Origin: Elmis aenea
Taxonomy: Eukaryota > Arthropoda > Insecta > Coleoptera > Elmidae
Assembly: GCA_947652605.1 (NCBI GenBank)
Contig: OX393579.1
Span: forward strand, 44,832,970-44,896,969
Length of the DNA: 64,000 bases
Direction of reading: 5' to 3'
The position numbers and the translations under genes are program-made. The notes beneath the pieces were generated by a model. It was not told the origin of the DNA. It did no database searches and saw nothing but the letters and a program-made list of their open reading frames with translations. Of this stretch, positions 12,413 to 24,102 are shown piece after piece (position 1 is the stretch's first letter; each line of letters starts with the position of its first letter).

Positions 12413-12983
12413 TACAGGGTGGGCAAAACGGACTCCGCTTCCTCGATCTCTTTTTTCGAAAAAAAGTTAATGCTGAAAACTAAAATTGGTTATCGTCTTT
12501 TGTTTTCAAGTTATCGCCGATAACTCAATTTTTGACTTTTGGCAAAGGTATCATTCACCACGAATTTGTACCAGAACACTAGACTGTCAATAGTCACTTT
12601 TATAGAGAAGTGAGGAAGATATTGCTTACTCGAGTTCATCGTGTGCGGCTTGAATTTCGATAAAGAGGGTCTTGGTTGCTGTTGCACGACAACGCACTGG
12701 CACATTTGTCGATCGTTGTCTGAATTTTTAACCCACCAAGGGATAACCGCGTTACCCCATCCCGCCTACTCGCCTGATTTGACTCCTCCTGACTTTTTCC
12801 TATTTCCCAAATTAAAAATTACAATGAAAGGGGCGAGGTTCCGAGGATGTTTTAGCGATCTAGAAGACCGTAACACAGCAACTAAAGGCGATTCCGAAGG
12901 AAACGTTTTCTACGGCTATGGGTTTTTTGTATAAGCGATGTAAACAGTGTTCAGAAGCGGGCGGAGATTACATTGAACGATGA
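12413..12983 (+). pseudogene. Mariner-family transposase, C-terminal fragment
   Basis: Frame 12641-12934 contains a degraded HDNA block (12682-12699) followed by HPAYSPDLTPPDFFLFPKLK and MKGARF. This is the second half of a mariner DDD catalytic domain, whose final aspartate lies in the SPDL..PxDF motif. After a frameshift, 12930-12983 encodes YKRCKQCSEAGGDYIER and a stop, matching the usual family C-terminus that ends near GDYFE. The N-terminal DNA-binding region and first catalytic aspartate are missing. A TACAGGGTGGGCAAAACGGA end at 12413 may be the 5' terminal repeat joined to the C-terminal part by an internal deletion, or a separate element end. The copy is dead. Confidence 0.8.
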
Positions 12984-13119
12984 CATAAATAAATATTTTT
13001 GATCTTTCTCGAGTGTTTTATTATTGCCTCACTCCTGAAACTTAATTGTCTTACTGTGTATTTTGTAATACTATTTAGCGAGTATTCTAGAAAGCCACAT
13101 AATATGTACATATAAATGG

Positions 13120-13330
13120 AGCGAGCCCACGAATTGGCAATTTAAAATGTCGTTTGATTTTGCGTGTTGTTTTTCTTCGTTTGTGACTGATTGGACATGG
13201 TTATGGTGGTGTACCTTAAATCGTTAAGACTCTGGCCGGTACTGATTTGGGATCAACTTAATAATATTTTCGCCACCGTATTTTGGTTCAGGTTGGTTTA
13301 TTCTTGTGTGTTCAGAAAAATACATAAGTA
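13120..13330 (+). repeat. Diverged direct repeat, copy 2
   Basis: This is the partner of 12200-12410. Matching blocks are TTGATTTTGCGTGTTG, GGTTATGGTGGTGTACC and TTGGTTCAGGTTGGTTTATT. The function and origin are unknown. Confidence 0.5.
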
Positions 13331-13402
13331 TTAATAAAATGATCCGGAATGCAGCCTTATAAAATAAGCAGTTAGGATATTTTGTGTGGAGGAATATGAG
13401 TG

Positions 13403-14720
13403 TACCGGCTGATTCAATATAATTATCGCATCCCTATAACTTGAGTATTATAAGAGGAAACCCCTATAAACCTTATATTTTTCAAGTCGCAGGAATTCTC
13501 CATAAAATGACGTTTAAATGTTTTTCTACGATAAAATATCAGATCTGCGATGATCAACTTTTGTTTGAATTCAATAGTACAATTTTTTAAATTTATTCTG
13601 ATATACAGGGTGTTTCTGAACGATGTAGCATAATTTCTATTGGTGAATCTACATTGGAAAATAGGACGATTTAGCCCATCATGCCTATAGAAAGTTGCAT
13701 CGTTGCTAAGTTACAGCCCCATGAGGAGGGGATGAAAAATGGTTGTTTTATTGATAAATCAAGAAGGCTTTGACCTACAACATTTATATTTGGCACGTAT
13801 TCTACAATAGGCAAGCGTGTTCTTATGCATAAGTTTGAGCGAAATCCCACCATAGGGGGCGCTACAATCGATAATAGCAGATAATTAACCTGCTGTTTTT
13901 TTTTGTCGATCGTAATTTCAATTTTTTATTGTAACAGTCGGATAGGTAGGTCTAAAATGTACATCTTTAGTGACTTAAATTTTTTTGATAGGAGCCATCG
14001 TTTAGGAGAAAAACTCGATTTTATTAAAATATAACTCTGAGATTTATTGAAAATATTTAACAAAAACTAATTTACTGTGAATTAACAAACAAAACAAATG
14101 TAGTCAGATGTCATATTTTTGTTTATTGTAACAATAATTTTTAGTTGTATTACTTATTTTTATGATTTTTATTAGTTATTTATTATGTCCAATTTTATTT
14201 GTATAAAACATGATTTTGTTAAATATTTTCAATAAATCTGAGTTATATTTTATATATATATTTTTCTCCTAAACGATGGCTCCTATCAAAAAACTTTTAA
14301 GTTACTAAAAATGTACATTTTAGACCTACCTATCCGACTATTACAATAAAAAATTGAAATTACGATCGACAAAAAAAATACAGCAGATTATTTATCTGCT
14401 ATTATCGATTGTAGCGCCCCCTATGGTGGGATTTCGCTCAAACTTATGCATAAGAACACGCTTGCCTATTGTAGAATACGTGCCAAATATAAATGTTGTA
14501 GGTCAAAGCGTTCTTGATTTATCAATAAAACAACAATTTTTCATCCCCTCTTCATGGGGCTGTAACTTAGCAACGATGCAACTTTCTATAACGCATGATG
14601 GGCTAAATCGTCCTATTTTTCATTGTAGATTCACCAGTAGAAATTATGCTACATCGTTCAGAAACACCTTGTAGAATTTAATTCTAAATCTGATCATGCA
14701 TTAAAAATACATTGTATTAT
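13403..14720. mobile_element. Family-1 CAGGGTG relic split by another foldback
   Basis: From 13403 the sequence reads TACCGGCTGATTCAATATAA, then CGCATCCCTATAACTTGAG and AGGAAACCCCTATAAACCTT, which follows the left arm of the elements at 37182 and 62468. It stops at 13603, where the foldback 13604-14673 begins. After 14673, GAATTTAATTCTAAATCTGA resembles an internal part of the same family. The right arm and right end are not found, so the host element is truncated. Confidence 0.6.
13604..14673. mobile_element. CAGGGTG foldback with long, near-identical arms
   Basis: The element begins TACAGGGTGTTTCTGAACGA and ends TCGTTCAGAAACACCTTGTA. The arms (about 13604-14050 and 14230-14673) are nearly perfect inverse copies. 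For example GGGATTTCGCTCAAACTTAT at 14428 matches its inverse at 13829, and CGATGGCTCCTATCAAAAAA near 14273 matches its inverse near 13985. The same roughly 40-residue frame appears in both arms only because the arms are inverse copies. No catalytic motif is present. The element lies inside an older family-1 relic. Confidence 0.85.
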
Positions 14721-15360
14721 TTCTAATAAAAACGAGTTGATTAAAATTATTTAATGTTTTTCACAAAATCTTACCAAAGTTGGAAAATTAAAATTTGGTA
14801 GGATAGGCAATGACGTTAATCGCATGGGGTCAATAAAATTTACCCAACCATCTTAACTTTTAAGATGCTTAACTTTTTTAATTTCTTATGGGAAATTTTA
14901 CATCACCATGTATTACCTAAATATGATTTGTTTATGTATTTTGTTAGAACAGTCATTTCATTCTGTTTATTCAAGTCTTTCTAAAAGTATATCTGAGGCT
15001 GCTGCATTCAGCAAGTTTTAATATTTTCTTTGCAGTACAATGCATTAATAATGAGGAGTAACGAACACAATTTTATGCAATTTATAATTCATATTCTGCG
15101 TATTCATTTAAACCGGCACAAACGTGCCCAGTCTGAACGTACCAACGTGTATGCGTCGAAGAATCGTTTATTAAACCGTTCTTGATATAATAAACGAAAA
15201 TATAATCTAATTTTCTTGGATTTGAGAATGTTTCCACAGGAGTTTCCTCGCGTTTGATTTCTTCATTGTTTTCAAAGGCCAGTTCTAACTGGAGTGTGAA
15301 GGAATCGAGGAATCTATTATTTACACAAGTTTTTTCATTTCATAATCAGTAAAGACTTCT
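14721..15360. other. No recognised feature
   Basis: AT-rich DNA with no ORF of note and no element ends recognised. Confidence 0.45.
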
Positions 15361-15546
15361 TATAGGCCGTTTACACATACGGTTTTGGACGTGGTTTTGC
15401 TGACTTGGTTTTGCATATGGTTATGATCGTCTGTGTGAACGCTAAAATAGAGCAATTTTATCGACCTTGGTTTTGCACCAGTTCACACACACGATCATAA
15501 CCACATGCAAAACCATGTGCAAAACCGTAAGTGTAAACGGCCTATA
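15361..15546. mobile_element. Short palindromic MITE, TATAGGCCGTTTACAC ends
   Basis: TATAGGCCGTTTACAC at 15361 is the inverse of GTGTAAACGGCCTATA ending at 15546. Complementarity continues through ACGGTTTTG and CAAAACCGT, then ATGGTTATGATCGT near 15417 against ACGATCATAACCA near 15491. The element is about 186 bp with a short unpaired centre. The palindromic ends hide the target duplication (TA or TATA). It encodes nothing. Confidence 0.75.
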
Positions 15547-16864
15547 GATCACACATTTAGGGTTTGAGCTGATGTTTTTTTTTTGCAGCATGCATGTTAT
15601 CCTTGCGAAGGCATTGTACATTTCCCTTAATGTTAAAAAAAATCGGGCTTGGGAGCTTTCCTCCCAGTATCGGTGATTAGCTTCGGAGCGGAAACAGACC
15701 AATTAAAAATAAAGTTTAAAAAACGTTTATTCTTAAAACTTCTTCTTTTACTTCTTTGAAATCTGGCTATTACAATGTGAATAGCTTGTCTTTTCTTTCC
15801 GATTCAGTAATTCATGCTAAAGACACATTAATTTAGTCTTCTAAAACACCAAAAAAGTACTTTTATTTTAAACAATCGTAGCAATTGTACTGATTCAAGT
15901 TTTTCCTTATTCATGATCGTTGTGTGTATTGTGTTATCGACGCTTTTTGCCCAATTTTGGTTAAAGAGAACATCAAATTATCTTGTTTGCGGAGAAATTG
16001 TTACGTCGTTAATCGATTTCATGGTTTTTAGACACCGTTCCATCTTATTTACGCTAAAAGCTTAACCAGTGGTGCAGGTAATTGATTCGCCTTCTTTTAC
16101 ATATTCGAACGATCGATCAGGTGTTTTACTGCTAAACTGCTCCCGTATTCAAATTGGCTTTTAATATAAAACATTTTAACTTTCCGTCTCTATTATGCAA
16201 TGCTCTTATTTAATGAAAGTAGTGTGAAAAATTGCATCGTTAAAGGAGTAATAGCCCCTTTGTTGTGTGGGTTTTTCATGCTGATGGCTATCTAGTTATA
16301 TGTTTCCGTTTATTGACTCATTTTAGCACTTGTCTTTATTTAATATGGTTTTTAGATTTACGGTAAGCGGAAGTGCGTGTAATTTTTTTCGTGAATGCGG
16401 CAGAGAACGTTGATTGTATGTAATAAAAATATTAAACGCTCGTAAAACACGAAATAACTTCGTTGTTTATGTGATTTCTGAGTTCAGACCCTTGAGAATG
16501 CGCACAGAAGATGTCTTTATCAAGTTTCATATAATATATTGTTATATTCGATGTGTAGAATCAGGCAGCGAGGCTATTAACTGAAATTTAGTTAGTAATT
16601 ATCGTAACTGAGTTTTCTATTTAGTCACATTTTCGAACTTTCGAATTTCTGAAATTGATTTCTTGATACAATACTTGATTTTTTTTTAAAGTTTACTTTA
16701 AGAATGTATCATTTTGTATATGGTTTTGCAGCGAATCATTTCAGAATTTGCGTACAGAATATTCTACAGTGTATTAAAATTATCAAAAGTAATAAACAAT
16801 TAATCCATTTAAAGTTGCAGTTTTGTTTAAAAAAAAAAAAAAAAACATGAAAGCTTAAATTTGG
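15547..16864. other. No recognised gene; possible short dispersed repeat
   Basis: The segment 15650-15705 (CTCCCAGTATCGGTGATTAG) resembles 31838-31880 (CTCCCGGTATCAGGGATTGG). Otherwise this is plain AT-rich sequence. Confidence 0.4.
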
Positions 16865-17095
16865 ATTTGTGCATAAGCAACACGTTGCTCGCGAGCTACG
16901 GGTTGGGCACCACTGCTTTAATCGTTCCCGTTTCTGTTTAAAAAAAATATTGACATCTTTATTTTGTTTTTGTTTTAAATTATTCATTCTATTCTTAAAA
17001 AAAAAAAAAAAACAATCCAAAAGGAGGCTGGAGTCGGTAGTTTTTCTAACTCCCGACTCCTCGACTCACGACTCCGACTCCCCATCCCTGAGATT
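16865..17095. mobile_element. Two hAT-type element ends, fragmentary
   Basis: The first end is CGAGCTACGGGTTGGGCACC followed by ACTG at about 16917, a typical hAT terminus reading CAGTGGTGCCCAACCC on the other strand. The second is ACTCCGACTCCCCATCCCTG ending at 17095, reading CAGGGATGGGGAGTCGGAGT on the other strand, preceded by GACTCC-type motifs. Neither opposite end is found, and no target duplication can be assigned. Confidence 0.45.
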
Positions 17096-17360
17096 TTTGA
17101 CGAAAAAATGTGACGAATATTACATTTGACGAATATGGCGGCGGACGAATATAGGTTTATAGATTTATATTAGAACACTACGATTCTTTGGAGTGTAATG
17201 GGGTTGCGCTTAAGTTTATGAGGTTAGTGTTACAGCACTTTTACATTGGGTGTTTTTTTTGTCGAAAATAGTTTATTTAAGTGGTGCCATGAACACACCA
17301 ACCAATTCTTCGACGAATATTAAAAATACTAGTGTCAGGAATGATGTCAATAACGAATTA
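17096..17360. other. Short spacer, nothing recognised
   Basis: It contains CGAATATGGCGGCGGACGAA and otherwise AT-rich sequence. No feature can be supported. Confidence 0.4.
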
Positions 17361-18877
17361 TACAGGGTGTGCCAAATTACATTTCCAGCATGGGGATCTC
17401 GCTTATTATAAGAGATACAGGTTTGTTTAAATTAGATAAATTTTTCCTTAGGATGAGAGGCGCCACAATCAATTTTTAAAAGTACAAAATTCGTCGTGCT
17501 TCAGATGTTATAGCAAAAAATATGAAAATGTCGAATTTCTTTTTTCTTTCATAACTTTTTTGTCTTATTCAACAAAATAATTTTATTTGTACTTTCTTAA
17601 GGTACTTTTTAATGGAGAATGTAACTGTTTTTTTAGATTTTTTTTAACACCTACCATTTTCGAGATATTACCCCTAATTTCATTTTTTCTTATGGGCCGC
17701 GAAGTTGGTTATGGACTAGTTAAATGTGCTTTTTTTCTCGTTTAAATAATATAATATTACTTGCTATACCTCTTTTTATAAACAAGTCACAAAATGAAAA
17801 AAACACGTATTTTACCCATGACTTATCAAGCTATCTATGAAAATAGAAACAAAAAACAACTAATTAAATGTCAAATGGCAGTTACTATTTGTCTGCGGTA
17901 TCATTTATTAGAATTTTATATTATTGTTGTGTAATTCGATAGTCTTTGTAGCAAATTTGTTATCATATAATTATGGGCACATTTACAACTAATTAAAAAA
18001 ATTTAATGTTGAAATGGTACATTCTTTACAATAGAAACTGTGTAAAATAGATAATTCTAATTCTTAATGGATTTGTTTTGGATTTTTGGTTGGTTTCTCC
18101 AAGAAACCGTATTCTTTTAAATTTAATTCCAAATTTCTGTAATTATACACTCTTGGTTGCCTTTTCTCAAGATATAGCTCTAAGTATATTCACTCAGCTT
18201 CCACACAGTTTTTATAGTAAAGAATGTAGCATCTCAACATGTCAAATTTTTCGCTATTTTTAAATGTAGCCATCATTATAGCAATTACTACAAAGACTAT
18301 CGAATAACACAACAATAATATAAAATTCTAATAAATGATACCGCAGACAAATAGTAACTGTCATTTGGCATTTAATTAGTTGTTTTTTGTTTTTATTTTC
18401 ATAGATAGCTTGATAAGTCATGGGTAAAATACGTTTTTTCTTCATTTTGTGACTTGTTTATAAAAATAGGTATAGCAAGTAATATCTCATTCAAACGAGA
18501 AAAAAAAAGCGCAGTTAACTATTCCATAGTCAACTTCGCGGCCCATAAAAAAAAATGAAATTAGGGGTAATATCTCGAAAATAGTAGGTGTTAAAAAAAA
18601 TCTAAAATAACAGTTACATTCTCCATGAAAAAGTACCTTAAGAAAGTACAAATAAAATTGTTCTATTGATTAAGACAAAAAAGTTATGAGAGAAAAAAGA
18701 AATTCGACATTTTCATATTTTTTGCTATAACATCTGAAGCACGACGAATTTTGTACTTTTAAAAATTGATTGTGGCTCCTCTCATCCTAAGGAAAAATTC
18801 ATCTAATTTAAACAAACCTGTATCTCTTATAATAAGCGAGATCCCCATGCTGGAAATGTAATCTGGGACACCCTGTA
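17361..18877. mobile_element. 1.5-kb CAGGGTG foldback
   Basis: The left end is TACAGGGTGTGCCAAATTAC. The right end, read inversely, is TACAGGGTGTCCCAGATTAC. The arms (about 17361-17970 and 18270-18877) are inverse copies: GGGGATCTCGCTTATTATAA at 17392 matches its inverse near 18828, and ACCCATGACTTATCAAGCTA at 17815 matches its inverse near 18408. The roughly 300-bp centre is unpaired. No transposase; TA at both edges. Small frames in the arms are by-products of the repeat. Confidence 0.85.
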
Positions 18878-19499
18878 TAAAAACCAAGTAGCATGTGATT
18901 TTGCGTAAGAAAAAAAAATTCGATTGTACGTTTACCTGGGCCAACAGTGGCTGACGTAAAAACACAAATTCATAACGAAATACTTACAAAAACGAATTAA
19001 ACAGATTAATATTCAAAAAAGGTAGTCGTTTGTTACAATGATATCAAAATGATTAAACTGAAATCAACATGAATTAAACAATGGCACGTGTGAATAAATT
19101 GAGTGTCAATTTCATTTTCAATCAAACTGAATACGTGAAAACGATTTAGTAAAACTAACAAATCAGAATTCTGCTGAATTGTAGTCCAAGTTTTCAATAA
19201 TGGATGGATTAAACATTCATAGTATTGTATGATATAGTATTAAAATCACAAAGTTAAATAAATTACTTACAAAAAATTATTGAACGTATTGTTAGGATGC
19301 CTTTTTGAATACATAATAACTGGGGCGTTAACTACTTTAGTTTACATGGTTCGCATTATTTTACTTACAAGTTTAGTGTTATTTATTAGGGTACTATCGG
19401 GTTCCCGAGGCAGGCAGAGGCTGAAGCCAAGCGATTGGTGCAAAGGTGTATGCAGCGTACATAAAACAAAGAAGCTTGTGCCACTGATAACAATTTAAT
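18878..19499. other. No recognised feature
   Basis: AT-rich, becoming GC-richer after 19390 (GGTTCCCGAGGCAGGCAGAG). No gene is supported. Confidence 0.4.
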
Positions 19500-20240
19500 A
19501 ATTAGTAACAATTATGTACTCACCGGGGGGAACCCACCCCCGCGTGTGATGCTGGATCGCCAGGGTTAATATAAGCCCATCACCATATTACATTAACTCA
19601 CAAATCTCCAATAAAGCCAAGCATAAAGCAACAAGGTGGTCTCGCTCGCACACAAAGCTGAAAGGCAAAGCATGGCGTCCCACGCATTATATAAATTAGC
19701 ATGTGTATTAACATACACCCTGGATCTCATCCAGTCAACCCCTGGACAACACTCCAGATCAGCAACCTGGACAACAGCTATCAGACGCTCTGGTCACGTT
19801 GGGTACCGTTGGCATGCTTTGATGGCACCTGGGTGGACCCTCCGGTGTACATCCGGATCCCCACGCTTAAAGCGCCTCCTCACCCAGGTGTACCCCACAC
19901 AGGGGCACCTACGGCCGGGAGGTGGACCCGCAAGCCCACTACCCCCCCAGCACTCTGTATGGAGAAATGGAGAGAAATTAGCAGCATGATTAGTACATTA
20001 CCAAATGATTGCAATCCAAAACACAATAACAAATAAACACAATAACATAATAAACACCAATAACTGCAGTGTTACATAATACTCTATCTAATATAACTGC
20101 ATACTGCATGCACTACACAATGGCAACCCTTCATCTTATAACCACACAGCATCACATATATACACATGTATAATTCTAACAACTTATACTAAAGACTGTC
20201 GAATGTGAACTGTATATCTCAAGCGCCCCCCGCAAGGGGT
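19500..20240 (+). other. GC-rich patch of unknown nature
   Basis: This patch is clearly richer in GC than its surroundings, with C-rich runs (GAACCCACCCCCGCG at 19531, GCCCCCCGCAAGGGG at 20224). Two overlapping frames, 19636-19989 (117 codons) and 19701-20036 (111 codons), cross it, but neither shows a motif I know, and both are proline/threonine-rich as C-rich DNA tends to encode. It could be a piece of a retrotransposon 5' region or an LTR; no boundary repeats were found to settle it. Confidence 0.4.
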
Positions 20241-20333
20241 TGCGTCTGGCCGATACATAATATAAACAGTTTTGGGTCACTTTACCTGCCTCCAACGAAA
20301 CCAAGAACTAAAACGCAACATACTATCTTTGTT

Positions 20334-21491
20334 TAATGCCCGGTTTCTCCGACACATCTCAAGATCGAACTTATATAAGACCGCCTTATATTTAAGACCG
20401 TCTTAAGATACCAATGCGTTGCACAGAAAACATATTCCGGAATCTGTTAGACATCTCAGTTAAGTTAGAACTCGGTTTGGCAACGTTGCAAGAAGTCGGC
20501 ACATTATAATGGCAGATTTGAATGGCAAATTTTCGTTGGCCATTCCCATCATAGCTGTTAAAACGGCTCCCTGTGACATCCTGTTGTTGCTATCAGCTGA
20601 TAGTCGCACATAAAGTTACAGTTCGGTGTTATTTTATTTTGTGTTGAAATGGCGGACAAAAAAAAGAAAAAATTATACCATGGAGTAAAAACAATTATTA
20701 ATTAGCTTGGTGGAAGAAAATAAGTGTGTTTTAGAGAACAAATCTACCAATGCTGTTCAGGGCCCGATCTAGCTTTTCCGCCGCTCTGGGCAAATATTAT
20801 TTTTGCCGCACTTTATATTTAATGATATATAATACTTATACATAAAATACATTTTTTAAATATAATTTTTGGCAGTGAGTGTAATTTTTGGGGGTATTTG
20901 TTGGATGACTAGTCTTTTGTTTTATAAAAAAAAGTTAATTCATAAGAAAACAGTAACATAACAAAATGAAATATATAAGTAGGAAGTACGTACATATATC
21001 TTTTTTCTCAAAAGAAAACAACACAATTTTTAATTTTAAAAAAACGTAAACACCAAATATTTTACTGCTTTTGGAGGAACTGTTTTGCGAGGAAAATTTA
21101 AATTACTATATGCAACGACAAATTCAGGCGTTCTTTGCATAAACAACACTTGTACATTTTTTTTCAAATCTGGGAACACACTTTCAATGGATAATTGGCG
21201 CTATATCCGACATCCCTTATGCAAAATAATTCCGTAATAACCCCAGTAATTCATAATATAAGCGCGGAAACTAATGATCTTCCTTCTTTCTACAAACAAA
21301 GCAAATACAAGATAATTTTACCGATTTTACGTTAGGTACTCCAGCTCAAGTTCTAGTAAACAGCGACTCAAGATGTGAGCTCATCTCAAGTCGAATATGT
21401 TCTTAAAATTGCTTGGTGCAACACTTTATAACGTTAAGGCGAACTTAAGATTCAGCTAGATCTTAAGATGTGTCGGAGAAACCGGGCATAA
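20334..21491. mobile_element. PIF/Harbinger-like element with TAA target duplication
   Basis: The terminal inverted repeats are TGCCCGGTTTCTCCGACACA (from 20337) and its inverse TGTGTCGGAGAAACCGGGCA (ending 21488). They continue as TCTCAAGATC against GATCTTAAGA. TAA flanks both sides (20334-20336 and 21489-21491), the 3-bp TWA duplication expected of PIF/Harbinger. A broken Myb/SANT-like coding piece at 20649-20760 supports the assignment. From about 20761 a second repeat (GGCCCGATCTAGCTTTTCCG) appears to interrupt the element. No transposase remains. Confidence 0.75.
20649..20760 (+). pseudogene. Myb/SANT-like DNA-binding domain remnant
   Basis: An ATG at 20649 starts MADKKKKKLYHGVK, and an adjacent frame continues as QLLISLVEENKCVLENKSTN followed by AVQ. 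The order of a basic start, then an LLxLVEENKxxLENKxTxAV helix pattern, resembles the Myb/SANT-like domain carried by the second protein of PIF/Harbinger elements, which helps the transposase bind DNA. A stop and a frameshift lie between the two pieces, and the coding stops abruptly at the GGCCCGATCTAGC repeat. It is a dead remnant inside the Harbinger-like element. The domain assignment is by pattern only. Confidence 0.5.
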
Positions 21492-22586
21492 ATGTAACAT
21501 ATGCTTCAGTGTATAATGAACGTAATTATTAGCATCTTAAATCGAATAACTAATTTATCTTAGATTATCAATTATCATAACCAGAAAATAAAGGTAAAAT
21601 ACCTTAGACAAAAATATGAGCCTTTCAGTATGTACAATTTCTGTTCCCAGAGTTGTAAAAATGCTTTTTTATCACTTTCAAAATTGTGTTAAATTTAAAG
21701 AACTATTTTCAATTCTGTAATTATCTCATTGTTTCATGTAGGATTTTCCACCGCAGTGTATAATTTCTGTCATATAACGTTCATTTGTTAAAACGTGTTG
21801 ATATTTTTATGTAACATGCTAATAATAATGTTTCTGTTTAAATTCCGCTTGTAACAAATTTATACCTGTGCAGTTATGCGAATCAAAATCATTGTGTTTA
21901 GTTTTAATTCATAGGAGATGGTTTCGTTCTGACTAGACACGGCTTGGGTTTGTTTGGTGTGGTATAATAATCAATTTTAAGAGGGCTTGGTGTGGTGTAG
22001 CTCAGTGAAAGTGTGGGAGTTCTTAAACAGTATTTTACACCAGGGTCATATAATTGTACGCAGTTTATTTATGCACGATTTTTACGTTTTCTTTTAAATA
22101 GTTCTGAGGTCAACGAGAAGTAAATCTCGCAAGAAAGTAAACGTTTACTGTTTGAAGTGTCTAATCACATACATTTCGTTTCTTTGTTGGTGTTTTTAGA
22201 AGATAATAGTCATTGTTTTTCTTTACATAAGGTCGATGCAAAAATGAGTAGCATTTCCATGAAACTAGAAATGCATCATTCTTCTCACCTTGATATTTAA
22301 AAGAGTTTGTTTTAGATCATATTGAAAGTGGACTAACTACATAGTTATTTTGAAATAGAGCGCTCAACTGTGTGAAATGACAGTGGTCATACAGTGGTGC
22401 ATCGTTATTTGGCAATTATCATACTAAATACTAAACCAACACAGTACTAAAGTATTTGATGTAGGAGGTACATTTTTTTGATTGTAAGTTAGTATTGTGT
22501 TGACTTGTTACCTTTAAATCTTTATATTTGTGTTAAGTGACTTAAAAATCTGATCAGTGCACAAAAATGTCCGGTTACTTGTCAGA
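21492..22586. other. No recognised feature
   Basis: About 1.1 kb of AT-rich DNA without ORFs, element ends or RNA signatures that I can support. Confidence 0.45.
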
Positions 22587-22830
22587 TCACGCGTGACATG
22601 TGCTTTTATACATTAGGTTGGTGAATAATAACGATCGTTTACCGGTAACTTTCAAATTGGTCATTAGGGGCTTACGAAAATTATACCGGTAGATACCGGT
22701 TGCACCAACAGCGTTCGGAAATAAGTATGAAAATAATTTCTCGGTCCACAAATCGTGCACCGGGTTGATGAAGTCGGTGACTCGGTACAATTTTCGAACG
22801 CGATTTTCCATGCTGTATCAACCCTGAAAT
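22587..22830. repeat. Possible short repeat with ACCGGTA motifs
   Basis: TTACCGGTAACTTTC, TACCGGTAGATACCGGTTGC and a TTAGGTTGGTG/CACCAAC pair give this GC-richer block an inverted-repeat look. A 74-codon minus-strand frame spans it but shows no known motif. Element boundaries are not clear. Confidence 0.3.
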
Positions 22831-22886
22831 TTTTTAAAATTTGGATAAGGATTTGTCGATCTTATTGAAATATGTTGTGTTCTAAC

Positions 22887-22990
22887 CAGGGTTGATAAAA
22901 ATCATGATTTTTAAAAAACAATCAAAAAAATCGATTTATTTGATTTAAATCAGATTTTTTTGATTTAAATCAGATTTTTACAAATTAAAT
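22887..22990. repeat. Short tandem TGATTTAAATC repeat
   Basis: TGATTTAAATCAGATTTTTT occurs twice in tandem (22940-22980), preceded by AATCGATTTATTTGAT and a CAGGGTTGAT at 22889. The palindromic GATTTAAATC core is typical of some hAT-derived insect repeats; that origin is an inference. Confidence 0.45.
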
Positions 22991-24102
22991 CAAATGTTCA
23001 TATTTGCATGCTATTTCTGTTTTGTGCTAATATATTTAATAACCAATATATTTAATTCATTGGAGAATTTTTGTTAAAATAAAACATTAAATATAATGAA
23101 TAAAAATTTCGAAAAAAATCAGTGCTAAATAGTGATGTCATATATAATTAAGTCTTTGTCTTAACAAGCAATAAACAGTATGATTATATTTATATTTCAA
23201 AGTGTAGTATATGATCTACAAAACCATGCTTGCTATTCATCATCAACCTTCTAACTCTAGTTGTACTACTTCAAACACAGTAGCAAACTATTCGCGAAAT
23301 TATAAAGGGATAATTGCTTTAGGTATTTTCATCGAGATTATGTGGATTTCGTGCCTAATGCGCCCTAAAATTATATCCAGCCCATTCAGCCTCCGTCTTA
23401 TTCCTACACTTAACCGACTTTCACTAAGTTTCGACAGCTGCCTTTAACGTACATCAATATCTGTTGATTAAATTGTCAGTTTGTTTGAAAATTCCCGGTA
23501 GTTTGTATGGAAATGTCATTTGAAAAAGTTTGTTGGATCACAAACGGTATTTTAATACTTAACAATTTTAGTTGACTTTATTTTGAGTTTTATCGACTTA
23601 GTTCCTTTAGGAATAATGCCTAGAAATATAAAAACAGTTTGATTTTTCCTGTTTTTTTTTTTTTGTAAACTTATTTGGCGATTTATTTAAAAAATGGTAT
23701 AATTTAAATCTCATTAAACTCTTACAAAAGGAGATAATTTTATTTAAAGAATTATGTCCAACATCAAATACCACTTATTAAATAAATCTATTGCATAAGG
23801 GTAATTACAGACATTAAATATAAAAACTATACCTACTTCTTGCGATTATGTGGTATATAATTTAAGTGTTTTTGTGTAATGACTTTTAGTAATTTGGTGG
23901 AATGTTTACTAACAATGTTCTATGAGTACGGTTTTAGTGGATCATGTTTGACTAATTTTTATCGAAGTATGATGAAGCGGAAATACGAAGTTTAAAATAT
24001 AAATCGTCATGCAATGTTTATATATGTAGTAGTAATAAATTCTAAGTTCTGGCAACAAGTAAGACTTTGGTAGTTTTATGTTTGTAGAAAATAGTCGTAA
24101 AA
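22991..24102. other. No recognised feature
   Basis: AT-rich sequence leading up to the assembly gap, without supported features. Confidence 0.45.

Noticed and set aside
13671..14674. A protein apparently encoded twice, starting MVGFRSNLCIRT
   Set aside because: The two frames are the same arm sequence read from the two inverse arms of one foldback element.
18260..18445. Small minus-strand gene in the 17-19 kb region
   Set aside because: It lies inside the arm and centre of the CAGGGTG foldback, and the other arm gives a near copy.
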